A stretch of DNA of 64,000 nt from Phycicoccus sp. M110.8 (lineage in GTDB: Bacteria; Actinomycetota; Actinomycetes; Actinomycetales; Dermatophilaceae): contig NZ_JAWDIC010000004.1 of assembly GCF_032464895.1 (NCBI RefSeq), positions 531,843 through 595,842 of the forward strand. Reading direction: 5' to 3'. Both the position numbers and the translations under genes were made by a program. Shown here piece after piece: positions 48,039 through 55,835 of this stretch (position 1 is the stretch's first letter; each line of letters opens with the position of its first letter). A model generated the notes under the pieces. It did not search any database, was not told the origin of the DNA, and saw nothing but the letters and a program-made list of their open reading frames with translations.

Positions 48039-48779
48039 CTAGAACACGATGCTGATGATGTCCTCGATAAAAGCAGCGACCTTGGCGGCGCCCGGTCGAT
48101 ACCGGGTCGGGTGGCCACACCGGTTCCGGAGATCCAAACCCTCCTGAAGGGTCTGCCACTCGCCTTTGTCGAGCAGACCGACTTCCCTGAAGGCGAGCAG
48201 TTGAGTGACGTCCTTGACCCCAGAGAAGTCCTCGATCTTAGAGACAGGCTTCGATCGCTGGTCGTGCTTCTGAATCGCTTGGTTGACCACAGACGTTCCG
48301 TACGCAAGGGCCGCTTGCTGAAGGTGTCGGATCGCTCCAGACCAAAGGAAGACCACAGCGGCGCGCCGTGCGTCAACCTGATAGCAAGTCAGGGCCTCCT
48401 CGACGTAGCCCTCTATGACCTCGTCGCCGATGCGTCCCAGCAAGGCGGTCAGACCATCGGCGGCGTTGATCGCTTCCGGCTGTGGCGCGTGGAGTCCCAA
48501 CAAGTCCGCGACGTGGGTCTCGCCAGACGTTGTGAGCGACCAGCGGTTTGGTCGAGTGCCGGGTTCAACCTTGACCAGCGCCCCAGCCTTCGCGAGAACG
48601 TCTGCGACGTTGAACTGCTTTGCCTTCGGGACTCGTGCGCTAATGAGCGACTGCTTCAGCTCCGACGCCATGATCCCCTCGGGCGCGTGCTTCAGATACA
48701 GCATCGCGGCGAGGCAGATGTCACGACGCGATCCACCTAGTACCGGGCTGAGAAACTCAAGAAGAGTCGGCTGGGTCAC
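48039..48779 (-). CDS. Winged-helix plus HEPN-like protein (candidate RNase effector)
   Basis: 246 residues, GTG start. The N-terminal 90 residues (SRRDICLAAMLYLKHAPEGI, FNVADVLAKAGALVKVEPG, WSLTTSGETHVADLL) look like a winged-helix domain. The C-terminal half is helical and ends LRNRCGHPTRYRPG, where RNRCGH fits the Rx4H motif of HEPN RNases. HEPN proteins are common in toxin-antitoxin and phage-defence systems. It is translationally coupled (GTGA) to the upstream gene and sits inside the ligase-end island with lower GC and mixed codons. The function as a defence RNase is inference; I do not recognise the full-length family. Confidence 0.6.
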   Translation of the reverse strand: MTQPTLLEFLSPVLGGSRRDICLAAMLYLKHAPEGIMASELKQSLISARVPKAKQFNVADVLAKAGALVKVEPGTRPNRWSLTTSGETHVADLLGLHAPQPEAINAADGLTALLGRIGDEVIEGYVEEALTCYQVDARRAAVVFLWSGAIRHLQQAALAYGTSVVNQAIQKHDQRSKPVSKIEDFSGVKDVTQLLAFREVGLLDKGEWQTLQEGLDLRNRCGHPTRYRPGAAKVAAFIEDIISIVF

Positions 48780-49423
48780 TTCTTCGGCTCCGCGGGCAGT
48801 TCGTGCTCGACCCGGTTCTCGCCCCCAATGACCACCTTGATGTCGTCGCGCTTACGACTATCGAGCCAACCCTTGACGCCCGCCTGCTGAGCGGTGTTTG
48901 CCAGATCGCTAGGGATGGGCCACTCCATGTGCTTGAAGCAGGTGTACACACGGTCGAGCGTGGCCGGCTGATCGCCTTCCAGAATCCGAGTGAGCCAGTA
49001 GACGGAAATAAGCACCTTGTCGAGCACGGTCTTTGGCTGCTTCTCACCGACAAAATCCTTCAGGCTCTTCGAGCCGCCCCGGACCATGTCCAGGTCCTTG
49101 TCGAGAGAGAACGACTGCTTCGCCCGAGAACCCCCAGACTTACGTGCTGTGCGCTTCGGGGCGCTCGTGCCCGTGCCGTTCGCGGCCGGAACGGCGGCGG
49201 CACGCTCGGTGGTGGTACCCGTGTCCGCCTGACTCTCATGGCTGTCACCGGACTCAAATCCGTCGTCCCCGACCTCGCCGTCGCCCGAGCGCGCCCCCAC
49301 CTTGAACGCGCCGATCAGCGCTTCCAGCACCTGACTCTGGATAGCCTCGGAAGTGAACTTCTCGACTGCCTCTGCGATCGCCGGCATCCGCTCCAGCAAC
49401 TGATCGAGTTCCGCCTGCGCCAC
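48776..49423 (-). CDS. Unrecognised island protein, partner of the HEPN-like gene
   Basis: 215 residues from GTG 49423 with AGGGGGAAAC directly upstream. N-terminal helices (ELDQLLERMPAIAEAVEKFTSEAIQSQVLEALIGAF), a Gly/Ser/Thr linker with a basic patch (APKRTARKSGGSRAKQS), then a compact C-terminal domain (KTVLDKVLISVYWLTRILEG, DRVYTCFKHMEWPIPSDLANTAQQAG) suggestive of winged helix. The linker could bind nucleic acid. It overlaps the HEPN-like gene by 4 bp, so the two form a pair, possibly regulator or sensor with effector. An ACAGATTCTGT palindrome at 49457-49467 may be its operator. Confidence 0.6.
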   Translation of the reverse strand: MAQAELDQLLERMPAIAEAVEKFTSEAIQSQVLEALIGAFKVGARSGDGEVGDDGFESGDSHESQADTGTTTERAAAVPAANGTGTSAPKRTARKSGGSRAKQSFSLDKDLDMVRGGSKSLKDFVGEKQPKTVLDKVLISVYWLTRILEGDQPATLDRVYTCFKHMEWPIPSDLANTAQQAGVKGWLDSRKRDDIKVVIGGENRVEHELPAEPKK

Positions 49424-49603
49424 GTTTCCCCCTAGTGGATAGGTACAGAGGATCTCACAGATTCTGTATTTCTGTACGCACATTTCGCCAGCCCATCCTG
49501 GATGAGCGATTGACTAGTTGGCGGGCGCGTCGCACACACGCGGACACCCGATAGCACCAGGAGCCCTACCGGTCGTTCGTGATCTCGGACTCGTAAGACC
49601 CCC

Positions 49604-49833
49604 AAAAGGGATGACCGACGAGATGCTGCCGCTGGCAGACGCAGCGGTTCGCCGAGCTCGCGGTCCACGACACCTCCGGCTACGTCGTGGAGGCCCGGCC
49701 CGAGCAGGTCGTCGAGATCGCCCTCGACGGGGGCTCCAGCGCTCCTCGCGCTACCCCGGCGGTGTCGCCCTGCGGTTCGCGCGCGTCCTGCGCTACCGCG
49801 ACGACAAGACCGCCGAGGAGGCCGACACCATAG
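49604..49833 (+). pseudogene. Frameshifted copy of the ligase C-terminus
   Basis: Reading across frames gives GMTDEML, then [27 protein letters not shown], then [22 protein letters not shown], the same end as the ligase. An extra C near 49631 and another base change near 49733 break the frame, and no upstream ligase sequence is attached. GC and codons look native, unlike the in-frame copy upstream. It is a relict of an earlier ligase end displaced by insertion. Confidence 0.8.
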
Positions 49834-49935
49834 GGGCCGTGCAGGGACTACTCCCACGAGCCGATCGTGCCGTCTTCTCCTTGGGGAGGTTGGCCTTGCC
49901 GAGGTCGACCAGGCTGTGCCCGGCCGATGGCCAAT

Positions 49936-50520
49936 TCATTCGCGTGGAAGACCTGACGAGCGCGATCGATCCGCCGGGCCTTGACTAGGCTCGTGGGGTG
50001 GCGGGTTTTCGATCGGCTCGCGCACGTGATGCCCCTCAACTATCAACCGTGAGATGCGCTTCCACGAACGTCTCAGAGGCTTGGCCGTGAGTGGCGCGAG
50101 CGTCATGACAAGAGCCAGGATGCCCACCGTTACGGCCACCACACCGACGCCGGTGACGATGCGACCGATCCACTCTAAGAGGTCGACCCGCTCGTACGCC
50201 GCCTCGTACTCCTCCGTGCTCGCGCCGTATCCCGGGACCGCGCTTGCGGCCCAGACCTGCAGCCCGTCGCGAGCGAAGTAGCAAACGAAGGCGACGACCA
50301 GAAGGACCAGCGCCCACACAGGGACCGCGTCCGCACGACGGATTCGGCGGGCGCGCCTCCGTACCAGTTCCTCAAAGTCGGGCCGGACAGAGTCCGGCAT
50401 GCGCTCATACAGCGCCAGAGCCCGCTCTAGCCGGTTCCACGAGCCGCGTCCCGCAAGCCAGCCCGCCGCCGCAGTTACGAGGATTGATAGCAGGGGGATG
50501 AGTTCGCGCACTAGGTCCAC
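49936..50520 (-). CDS. Membrane protein of unknown function (island cargo)
   Basis: 194 residues from a GTG start. Hydrophobic segments at about 8-24, 67-84 and 117-140; an Arg-rich cytoplasmic stretch ([17 protein letters not shown]) between the first two; a Pro/Ser-rich tail. I do not recognise a family. It lies between the second and third ligase-end copies on the strand opposite the ligase, in the same layout as the HEPN-like pair, so it is probably cargo of a second insertion. Confidence 0.55.
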   Translation of the reverse strand: MDLVRELIPLLSILVTAAAGWLAGRGSWNRLERALALYERMPDSVRPDFEELVRRRARRIRRADAVPVWALVLLVVAFVCYFARDGLQVWAASAVPGYGASTEEYEAAYERVDLLEWIGRIVTGVGVVAVTVGILALVMTLAPLTAKPLRRSWKRISRLIVEGHHVREPIENPPPHEPSQGPADRSRSSGLPRE

Positions 50521-50531
50521 GAACCGAGAGG

Positions 50532-50723
50532 TTACTGTCGCCGACCCATAAGGGCGCGAACTGCGTCTGCGTTAAGCGCGTCGTCGCGGAGGACCATCAC
50601 AGCCCCGTCGTCCAACAAGACCAGTCGCCGTGAGCCAGGAGCCGAGCGCCGCGCCCACAGATTCGCCGCTGACAAGCGTAGGCGCGAGTGGTCATGCCTG
50701 GAGCATGGGTCACAAGGTTGCAC
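50532..50723 (-). CDS. Possible small protein upstream of the membrane gene
   Basis: Up to 63 residues from GTG 50723. Only the C-terminal half ([31 protein letters not shown] region) has a protein-like pattern, with a short beta hairpin and helix. It ends 11 bp before the membrane gene and could be its partner. The N-terminal part overlaps the ligase remnant and may be non-coding. Confidence 0.3.
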   Translation of the reverse strand: MQPCDPCSRHDHSRLRLSAANLWARRSAPGSRRLVLLDDGAVMVLRDDALNADAVRALMGRRQ

Positions 50724-50728
50724 GCAAG

Positions 50729-50745
50729 ACGTTCAAGGGCATGAC
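50729..50745 (+). repeat. 17-bp ligase-end direct repeat, right copy
   Basis: Identical to 47573-47589 and 3.16 kb away from it. It marks the right edge of the composite island. Confidence 0.7.
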
Positions 50746-51013
50746 CGACGAGATGCTGCAGTGGCAGACCGAGCGCTTCACCGAGCTGGCCACCGACGGC
50801 ACCGACGGCTGGGTCGTCCCGGTGCGGCCCGAGCAGGTCGTCGAGATCGCGTTCGACGGCATCCAGACCTCCTCGCGCTACCCCGGCGGCATGGCACTGC
50901 GGTTCGCCCGGGTGCTGCGCTACCGCGACGACAAGACGGCCGAGGAGGCCGACACCGTCGACACGGTGCGCGCCCTGCGGGCTGATTCGACCGATCCGGC
51001 TGATTCGACATTG

Positions 51014-51028
51014 CATAGGTTCCCTATG
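51014..51028 (+). promoter_or_regulatory. Likely MarR operator CATAGG-TTC-CCTATG
   Basis: Perfect 6-bp inverted repeat with a 3-bp centre, ending 13 bp before the start of the MarR-type gene and overlapping its likely -10 (TATGTA). Autorepression is the usual pattern for this family. Confidence 0.7.
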
Positions 51029-51041
51029 TAAAGTGGTTGCC

Positions 51042-51506
51042 GTGAGCAACCATGACGACCCCGGCAACGACGTGCTGCGAGCCGCAGCGCGGCTGACCCG
51101 GTGGGCGTCGCGGTACGCCTCGTTCGACATCCCGGTCGCCCAGGCCCGGCTGCTGTCCCTGCTCGACGAGTGGGGCCCCTGCCGGGTCAGCGAGCTCGCC
51201 GAGATCGACCACAGCAGCCAGCCCACGACGACCGCCGGGGTGCACCGCCTCGAGGCGCAGGGCTGGGCACGGCGCGACCCGGACCCCTCCGACGCCCGCG
51301 CCACGCTGGTCTCGATCACGCCGGCCGGCCACGAGGCGCTCGCCGACGTGCGCCGGGCCCGGGCCGCGGTCCTCGCCCCGACCCTCGGCGCCCTCGACGA
51401 GACCGAGCTCGCCCGGCTGCGCGACGCGGTCACCGTGCTCGAGGACCTGCTGGACCGAGCGGCCACCCCGCACCACTCCCCCGCCCCCACCCGAGAGGAA
51501 GCCTGA
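51042..51506 (+). CDS. MarR family transcriptional regulator
   Basis: 154 residues from GTG 51042 (GTG 51033 in frame). Winged helix: VAQARLLSLLDEWGPCRVSELAEIDHSSQPTTTAGVHRLEAQGWARRDPDPSDARATLVSIT covers recognition helix and wing, with flanking dimerisation helices. It should repress itself and the MFS gene 7 bp downstream through the CATAGG dyad; a small-molecule ligand would relieve this. The sequence has native codon use, so the marR-MFS unit was the original neighbour of the ligase. Confidence 0.88.
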   Translation: MSNHDDPGNDVLRAAARLTRWASRYASFDIPVAQARLLSLLDEWGPCRVSELAEIDHSSQPTTTAGVHRLEAQGWARRDPDPSDARATLVSITPAGHEALADVRRARAAVLAPTLGALDETELARLRDAVTVLEDLLDRAATPHHSPAPTREEA

Positions 51507-51513
51507 CCCCGTC

Positions 51514-52728
51514 ATGTGGCGTCAACCCAAGACAGTCTGGTCCGTGGCCTTCGCCTGCGTCATCGCGTTCATGGGCATCGGCCTCGTCGACCCCATCCTC
51601 AAGCCCATCGCCGACGACCTCGGCGCCAGCGCGTCCCAGGTGTCGCTGCTGTTCACCAGCTACATGGCCGTCATGGGCGTCGCCATGCTCGGCACCGGCT
51701 GGGTCTCCAGCCGCGTCGGGGCCAAGCGCACCCTGCTGATCGGCCTGCTCATCATCATCATCGGCGCGGGCCTCGCCGGGGCCCAGGACAGCGTCAACGG
51801 CATCGTCGCCTTCCGCGCCGTGTGGGGCCTGGGCAACGCCCTGTTCATCGCGACGGCCCTGGCCACCATCGTCAACGCGGCCCGCGGCTCCGTGGGCCAG
51901 GCGATCATCCTCTACGAAGCCGCGCTCGGGGTCGGCATCGCGACCGGCCCCCTCCTCGGCGGCTGGCTCGGCGGCCACTCGTGGCGCTGGCCCTTCTGGG
52001 GCGTCTCCGGCCTCATGCTCATCGCCCTCGTCGCGATCCTGGCGACCCTCCCGCCGACCCCCGCCCCGGCGAAGCGCAGCAGCATCAGCGCACCGCTGCG
52101 CGCCCTCGGCCACCGCGGCCTGCTCACCGTCGGCATCACCGCCCTGCTCTACAACTTCGGCTTCTTCACCCTCCTGGCCTGGACGCCGTTCCCGCTGGGC
52201 ATGGGTGCCCACCAGGTCGGCCTCATCTTCTTCGGCTGGGGCGTCCTGCTGGCCTTCACGTCCGTCGTCGTCGCCCCCCGGCTGCAGCGCCGCTTCGGCA
52301 CGGTGCCCGGCGTGGTCGGCGCCCTGCTCGGCTTCGCCCTCGTGCTGGCCGGCATGGCCCTTGGCACCGAGCACAAGCCGGTGCTGGTCGTCGGCGTCAT
52401 CCTCGCCGGCGCGTTCCTCGGCGTGAACAACACGCTCATCACCGAGACCGTCATGAAGGTGTCGCCGGTGGAGCGCGGCGTCGCGTCCGCGGCATACAGC
52501 TTCGTGCGGTTCGGCGGCGGCGCCGTCGCCCCCTGGCTCGCAGGGAAGATCGGCGAGCGGGCCGCGAACGTCCCGTTCTGGATCGGCGCGGGGGCCGTGG
52601 TCCTCGCCGTCCTCGTGCTGCTCACCGCCCTGCCCTACCTCAATGCGGTGGACGCCCAGCCCGGCCACGGGGCCGAGCCGGCGGACAGCCCGCTCGAGGC
52701 GGAGGCCGTCACCGTCGGCGACGCCTGA
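51514..52728 (+). CDS. MFS drug-efflux-type transporter
   Basis: 404 residues with 12 hydrophobic helices. MFS motif A is in the loop after helix 2 (GWVSSRVGAKRTLLIG, about 61-76), motif C-like glycines are in helix 5 (YEAALGVGIATGPLLGGWLGG), typical of drug:H+ antiporters. Short cytoplasmic C-terminus. It is 7 bp after marR and almost certainly co-regulated. The substrate is unknown. Confidence 0.85.
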   Translation: MWRQPKTVWSVAFACVIAFMGIGLVDPILKPIADDLGASASQVSLLFTSYMAVMGVAMLGTGWVSSRVGAKRTLLIGLLIIIIGAGLAGAQDSVNGIVAFRAVWGLGNALFIATALATIVNAARGSVGQAIILYEAALGVGIATGPLLGGWLGGHSWRWPFWGVSGLMLIALVAILATLPPTPAPAKRSSISAPLRALGHRGLLTVGITALLYNFGFFTLLAWTPFPLGMGAHQVGLIFFGWGVLLAFTSVVVAPRLQRRFGTVPGVVGALLGFALVLAGMALGTEHKPVLVVGVILAGAFLGVNNTLITETVMKVSPVERGVASAAYSFVRFGGGAVAPWLAGKIGERAANVPFWIGAGAVVLAVLVLLTALPYLNAVDAQPGHGAEPADSPLEAEAVTVGDA

Positions 52729-52764
52729 GCCGACCTCCCACATCGGGCACGGCGCCACGCACCC

Positions 52765-52770
52765 TAGGCT
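52765..52770 (+). promoter_or_regulatory. Possible -10 (TAGGCT) inside an inverted repeat
   Basis: TAGGCT ends 6 bp before the GTG of the HipA-like gene. It lies in the loop of the inverted repeat CGGCGCCA/TGGCGCCG (52750-52757, 52770-52777), which could hide the start. No ribosome-binding site is visible. Confidence 0.4.
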
Positions 52771-52776
52771 GGCGCC

Positions 52777-53544
52777 GTGCTCGAGCTCATCACCGCGACG
52801 CGGTACGTCACCCCCCTGCGGGAGGGTGGCTCGCTGCCCGGGATCGTCGAGGCCGACGACTTCGGCACCTACGTCCTGAAGTTCCGCGGCGCTGGCCAGG
52901 GGCTCAAGGTGCTCGTCGCCGAGGTCCTCGTCGGTGAGCTGGCGCGGGCGCTCGGTATGCGGGTGCCGCGCCTGGCCGTCGTGGACCTGCAGGCACCCAT
53001 CGCCAAGTACGAGGCCGACGAGGAGGTCCAGGACCTGCTCACGGCCAGCCTCGGGCACAACCTCGGCGTCGACTTCCTCCCCGGCTCCTTCGGCTACGAC
53101 GGGTCGCGGCCGCCCGCACCCGACACCGCCGCCGACATCCTGTGGCTCGACGCCCTCACGGCCAACGTCGACCGCACCTGGAGCAACCCCAACCTGCTGG
53201 TCTGGCACCGCGATCCGTGGCTCATCGACCACGGTGCCGCCCTGTACTTCCACCACGGGTGGCCCAGCCGCGGCGCGGACCCCGCCCGGTTCGCCGCCCA
53301 GGCCTACGACGCCGACCAGCACGTCCTGCGCGACGTCGCGTCCGACGTGCGAGCGGCCCACGAGCGCCTCGCCCCCCAGGTGACCGACGCCCTGCTGCGT
53401 GACGTGACGGCGGCCGTGCCCGACGAGTGGCTCGAACCGTCGCCCGGGCTCGACGACGCGGAGGCCGTGCGCACGGCATACCGCGAGCACCTGCTCGCCC
53501 GCGTCGCCAACCCCGCGGCCTGGCTCCCGGGAGGTGCGGCATGA
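52777..53544 (+). CDS. HipA-like kinase-fold protein
   Basis: 255 residues, GTG start. The short HipA-like kinase fold shows YVLKFRGAGQGLKVLVAEVLVGELARALG (ATP-site Lys and Glu), the catalytic segment LTANVDRTWSNPNLLVW (NxDR...N) and the metal motif LIDHGAAL. It is smaller than classical HipA and lacks the HipB-type antitoxin next to it. Instead a DUF3037 gene overlaps its end (ATGA), a pairing seen widely. The target is unknown. Confidence 0.78.
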   Translation: MLELITATRYVTPLREGGSLPGIVEADDFGTYVLKFRGAGQGLKVLVAEVLVGELARALGMRVPRLAVVDLQAPIAKYEADEEVQDLLTASLGHNLGVDFLPGSFGYDGSRPPAPDTAADILWLDALTANVDRTWSNPNLLVWHRDPWLIDHGAALYFHHGWPSRGADPARFAAQAYDADQHVLRDVASDVRAAHERLAPQVTDALLRDVTAAVPDEWLEPSPGLDDAEAVRTAYREHLLARVANPAAWLPGGAA

Positions 53545-53957
53545 CCACCGGCACGACCCCAGCCACGACCCGTGGCACGGCCCCCGTCGGCTACCAGTAC
53601 GTCGTCCTGCGCTGCGTCCCCGAGGTGCAGCGCGAGGAGTTCGTCAACGTTGGCGTCGTCGTCTACAGCCAGGCCGCCGACTACCTCGAGGCCGCCTGGC
53701 GGCTGGACGAGGACCGCCTCCGGGCATTCGCGCCGACCCTGGACCTCGGCGCCGTCGGGGCGTCGCTCGACACCGTGTGCCGGGTGTGCCGGGGCGAGAC
53801 CGGGGGCGGGCTGCCGTCCCTCGGCGGCCTCGGGCGCAGGTTCGGCTGGTTGAGCGCCCCGCGCAGCACCGTGGTGCAGCCCGGTCCCGTCCACGGCGGC
53901 CTGACGACCGACCCGGCCGGGACCCTGCAGGCGCTGCTGGACCGCCTCGTCGGCTGA
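53541..53957 (+). CDS. DUF3037 family protein
   Basis: 138 residues. The signature GYQYVVLRCVPEVQREEFVNVGVVVYSQAADYLE is complete. DUF3037 proteins have no known activity but regularly follow HipA-like kinase genes, with which this one overlaps by 4 bp. A joint function is likely. It ends about 100 bp before the sugar-transporter operon. Confidence 0.85.
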   Translation: MTTGTTPATTRGTAPVGYQYVVLRCVPEVQREEFVNVGVVVYSQAADYLEAAWRLDEDRLRAFAPTLDLGAVGASLDTVCRVCRGETGGGLPSLGGLGRRFGWLSAPRSTVVQPGPVHGGLTTDPAGTLQALLDRLVG

Positions 53958-54003
53958 CCCGGGGCTCCCGGGCAAACCGAGCACAGGGAGCAAAACCACA
54001 CGA

Positions 54004-54016
54004 CACGGGACCCGTG
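54004..54016. promoter_or_regulatory. Operator-like palindrome CACGGGACCCGTG
   Basis: Perfect 6-bp arms around A, 38 bp before the first transporter gene and just upstream of its -10. It could be the site of a sugar-responsive (LacI/GntR-type) repressor, though no such gene is nearby. Confidence 0.5.
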
Positions 54017-54039
54017 GGCAACAAAGCCCCAACTCGGAC

Positions 54040-54045
54040 TATAGG
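54040..54045 (+). promoter_or_regulatory. -10 (TATAGG) of the sugar ABC operon
   Basis: TATAGG ends 8 bp before the ATG of the first permease gene, with no ribosome-binding site between, so the transcript is probably leaderless. Confidence 0.5.
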
Positions 54046-54053
54046 GTCGCGCC

Positions 54054-54962
54054 ATGACCGTCCCCACCACTGTCGCCGGGAAGGGCCGGGGCAGGGGCTC
54101 GTGGCTGGCGCTGGCCTACCTGCTGCCCGCCCTGGCCGTCTTCGGCGTCTTCATCTTCTGGCCGCTGGTGAAGTCGGTGCTGCTGTCCGTCCAGGGCACC
54201 GACATCCTCGGCAACCCCAGCGGCTTCGTCGGATTCGTCAACTACTCCAAGCTCTTCTCGGACGAGGACTTCCTCAAGGTCCTGTGGGTGACCTTCGCCT
54301 TCACGGTCCTCACCGTCCTGCCGAGCATCGCGATCGCGCTGTTCCTCGGCCTCCTGCTGCAGAGCCGGATCCGGGGCGTCCGCTTCTTCCGCACCGCCTT
54401 CGCGCTGCCGTTCGCGTTCTCGGTCGCGACCGCCTCGGTGATCTTCGGGGTCCTCTACAACCCGGCCAGCGGCGTCCTCAACGGGCTGCTGTCGCACGTC
54501 GGCGTCGACAAGGTGCACTGGCTCACCGACCCCGACCTCGCGCTCTGGTCGGTGTCCGCGGCCACGGTGTGGATGCAGGTCGGCTACAACCTGCTCGTCA
54601 TCTCGGCCGGCCTCGGCGCGCTGCCCGACGACGTCATCGAGGCCGCCCGCCTCGACGGCGCCTCGGGGCTGCGGCTGCAGCGCTCAATCATCATGCCGCT
54701 CATCACGCCGCAGCTGTTCTTCCTCGTCGTCGCCGGCACGATCCACTCGCTGCAGAGCTTCGGGCAGATCAAGATCCTCACCGTCGGCGGACCCGAGGGG
54801 CGCACCACCACGCTCGTGTACTCGATCTACGAGCAGGCCTTCGCCAACAACAACTCCAACTACGGCTACGCGTCGGCGCAGGCGATGGTGCTGCTCCTCG
54901 TCGTGCTGGTCATCACCGCGCTGCAGTTCGGCGTGCTCGAGCGGAAGGTGTTCTACCGATGA
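54054..54962 (+). CDS. Sugar ABC transporter permease (UgpA/MalF type)
   Basis: 302 residues, six helices. The EAA loop EAARLDGASGLRLQRSIIMPLI (about 198-219) contacts the ATPase. N-terminal AYLLPALAVFGVFIFWPLVKSVLLS is typical of carbohydrate-importer permeases. Coupled by ATGA to the second permease. No ATPase gene is in the operon, so it probably uses a shared MsiK-type ATPase. Confidence 0.9.
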   Translation: MTVPTTVAGKGRGRGSWLALAYLLPALAVFGVFIFWPLVKSVLLSVQGTDILGNPSGFVGFVNYSKLFSDEDFLKVLWVTFAFTVLTVLPSIAIALFLGLLLQSRIRGVRFFRTAFALPFAFSVATASVIFGVLYNPASGVLNGLLSHVGVDKVHWLTDPDLALWSVSAATVWMQVGYNLLVISAGLGALPDDVIEAARLDGASGLRLQRSIIMPLITPQLFFLVVAGTIHSLQSFGQIKILTVGGPEGRTTTLVYSIYEQAFANNNSNYGYASAQAMVLLLVVLVITALQFGVLERKVFYR

Positions 54963-55786
54963 GGACCGGCCGCCGGGCCACCGCGTGGCCGACCTACGTC
55001 GTCCTGGCGCTGATGATCGTCGTCCTGCTGTTCCCGGTCTACTACGGGCTGGTCGGGTCGGTCATGGGCGAGCGCGACACCAACAGCTTCCCGCCGGCGC
55101 TGTGGCCGGTCCACGGGCTGCACCCCGACAACTACGGCAAGGCCCTGGACATCATCCCGCTGGGCAGCCAGTACCTCACCAGCGTGCTGCAGACCATCGG
55201 GATCACCCTGGGCCAGCTCGTCACCAGCGTCCTCGCCGCGTACGCGTTCGTGTTCCTGCCGCTGCGCTGGCGCGGGTTCTGGTTCGGGGTGTTCCTGTCG
55301 ACGATGATGATCCCCTTCGAGTCGATCATCATCCCCAACTACCTGCTCATCTCGAGCCTGGGGCTCAAGGACACCGTCGCCGGCCTGACCCTGCCGTTCC
55401 TCGCGACCGGCTTCGGGACCTTCCTCATGCGGCAGTCGTTCCTGTCGTTCCCGACCGAGCTGCGCGACGCAGCGCGCGTCGACGGTGCCGGGCACCTGCG
55501 CTTCCTGGTCTCGATCCTCACCCCGCTGAGCCGGCCGAGCCTGGCCGCCCTCGGCATCTGGTCGGCCCTGTCGGCCTGGAACATGTACTTCTGGCCGCTG
55601 CTGGCCACGGAGGACCCGCGCCACCAGACCATCCAGATCGGCATCGGCCAGCTGCAGTCGTCCGACAGCGACAGCCCCGGCATGGTGCTCGCGGGCGTGA
55701 TGCTCGCCCTCTTCCCGACCCTGCTGCTCGTCATCTTCGGGCAGCGCTTCATCGTCCGCGGGCTCACCGCGGGTGCAGTCAAGTAG
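54959..55786 (+). CDS. Sugar ABC transporter permease (UgpE/MalG type)
   Basis: 275 residues. The EAA-type loop reads LRDAARVDGAGHLRFLVSILTPL (about 166-188), and the family end GQRFIVRGLTAGAVK is complete. It forms a heterodimer with the preceding permease. The substrate-binding lipoprotein gene follows after 49 bp that contain a CACGTGGTGCAC/CACGTAGTCAAC imperfect repeat. Confidence 0.9.
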   Translation: MRTGRRATAWPTYVVLALMIVVLLFPVYYGLVGSVMGERDTNSFPPALWPVHGLHPDNYGKALDIIPLGSQYLTSVLQTIGITLGQLVTSVLAAYAFVFLPLRWRGFWFGVFLSTMMIPFESIIIPNYLLISSLGLKDTVAGLTLPFLATGFGTFLMRQSFLSFPTELRDAARVDGAGHLRFLVSILTPLSRPSLAALGIWSALSAWNMYFWPLLATEDPRHQTIQIGIGQLQSSDSDSPGMVLAGVMLALFPTLLLVIFGQRFIVRGLTAGAVK

Positions 55787-55835
55787 TGCACCGCCACGTG
55801 GTGCACGGTCACGTAGTCAACAAGGAGTGGTCGAC

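Larger units (their letters stand above)
47525..50745. mobile_element. Composite genomic island at the ligase 3' end
   Basis: The island begins where ligase codon use changes and ends at the displaced ligase end (50729-50745). It holds three versions of the ligase 3' end (47573-47839 in frame, 49604-49833 frameshifted, 50725 onward truncated), with two minus-strand cargo sets between them. GC content is lower than in the flanks, most clearly at 47840-49600. No integrase, transposase or relaxase is visible. The boundary at the left is approximate. Confidence 0.75.
50725..51031 (+). pseudogene. Displaced native ligase 3' end
   Basis: Encodes [18 protein letters not shown], then [39 protein letters not shown] and a short tail, the C-terminal ligase region with native codon use. 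It has no adenylation domain. This is probably the original ligase end, cut off when the island entered. It could still be translated from an upstream GTG/ATG but has no known independent role. The marR promoter and operator follow directly. Confidence 0.8.

Noticed and set aside
49484..49600. Possible small gene between the HEPN-like pair and the ligase relict
   Set aside because: No frame with a plausible start, ribosome-binding site and native codon use was found; only an 11-bp palindrome and probable promoter.
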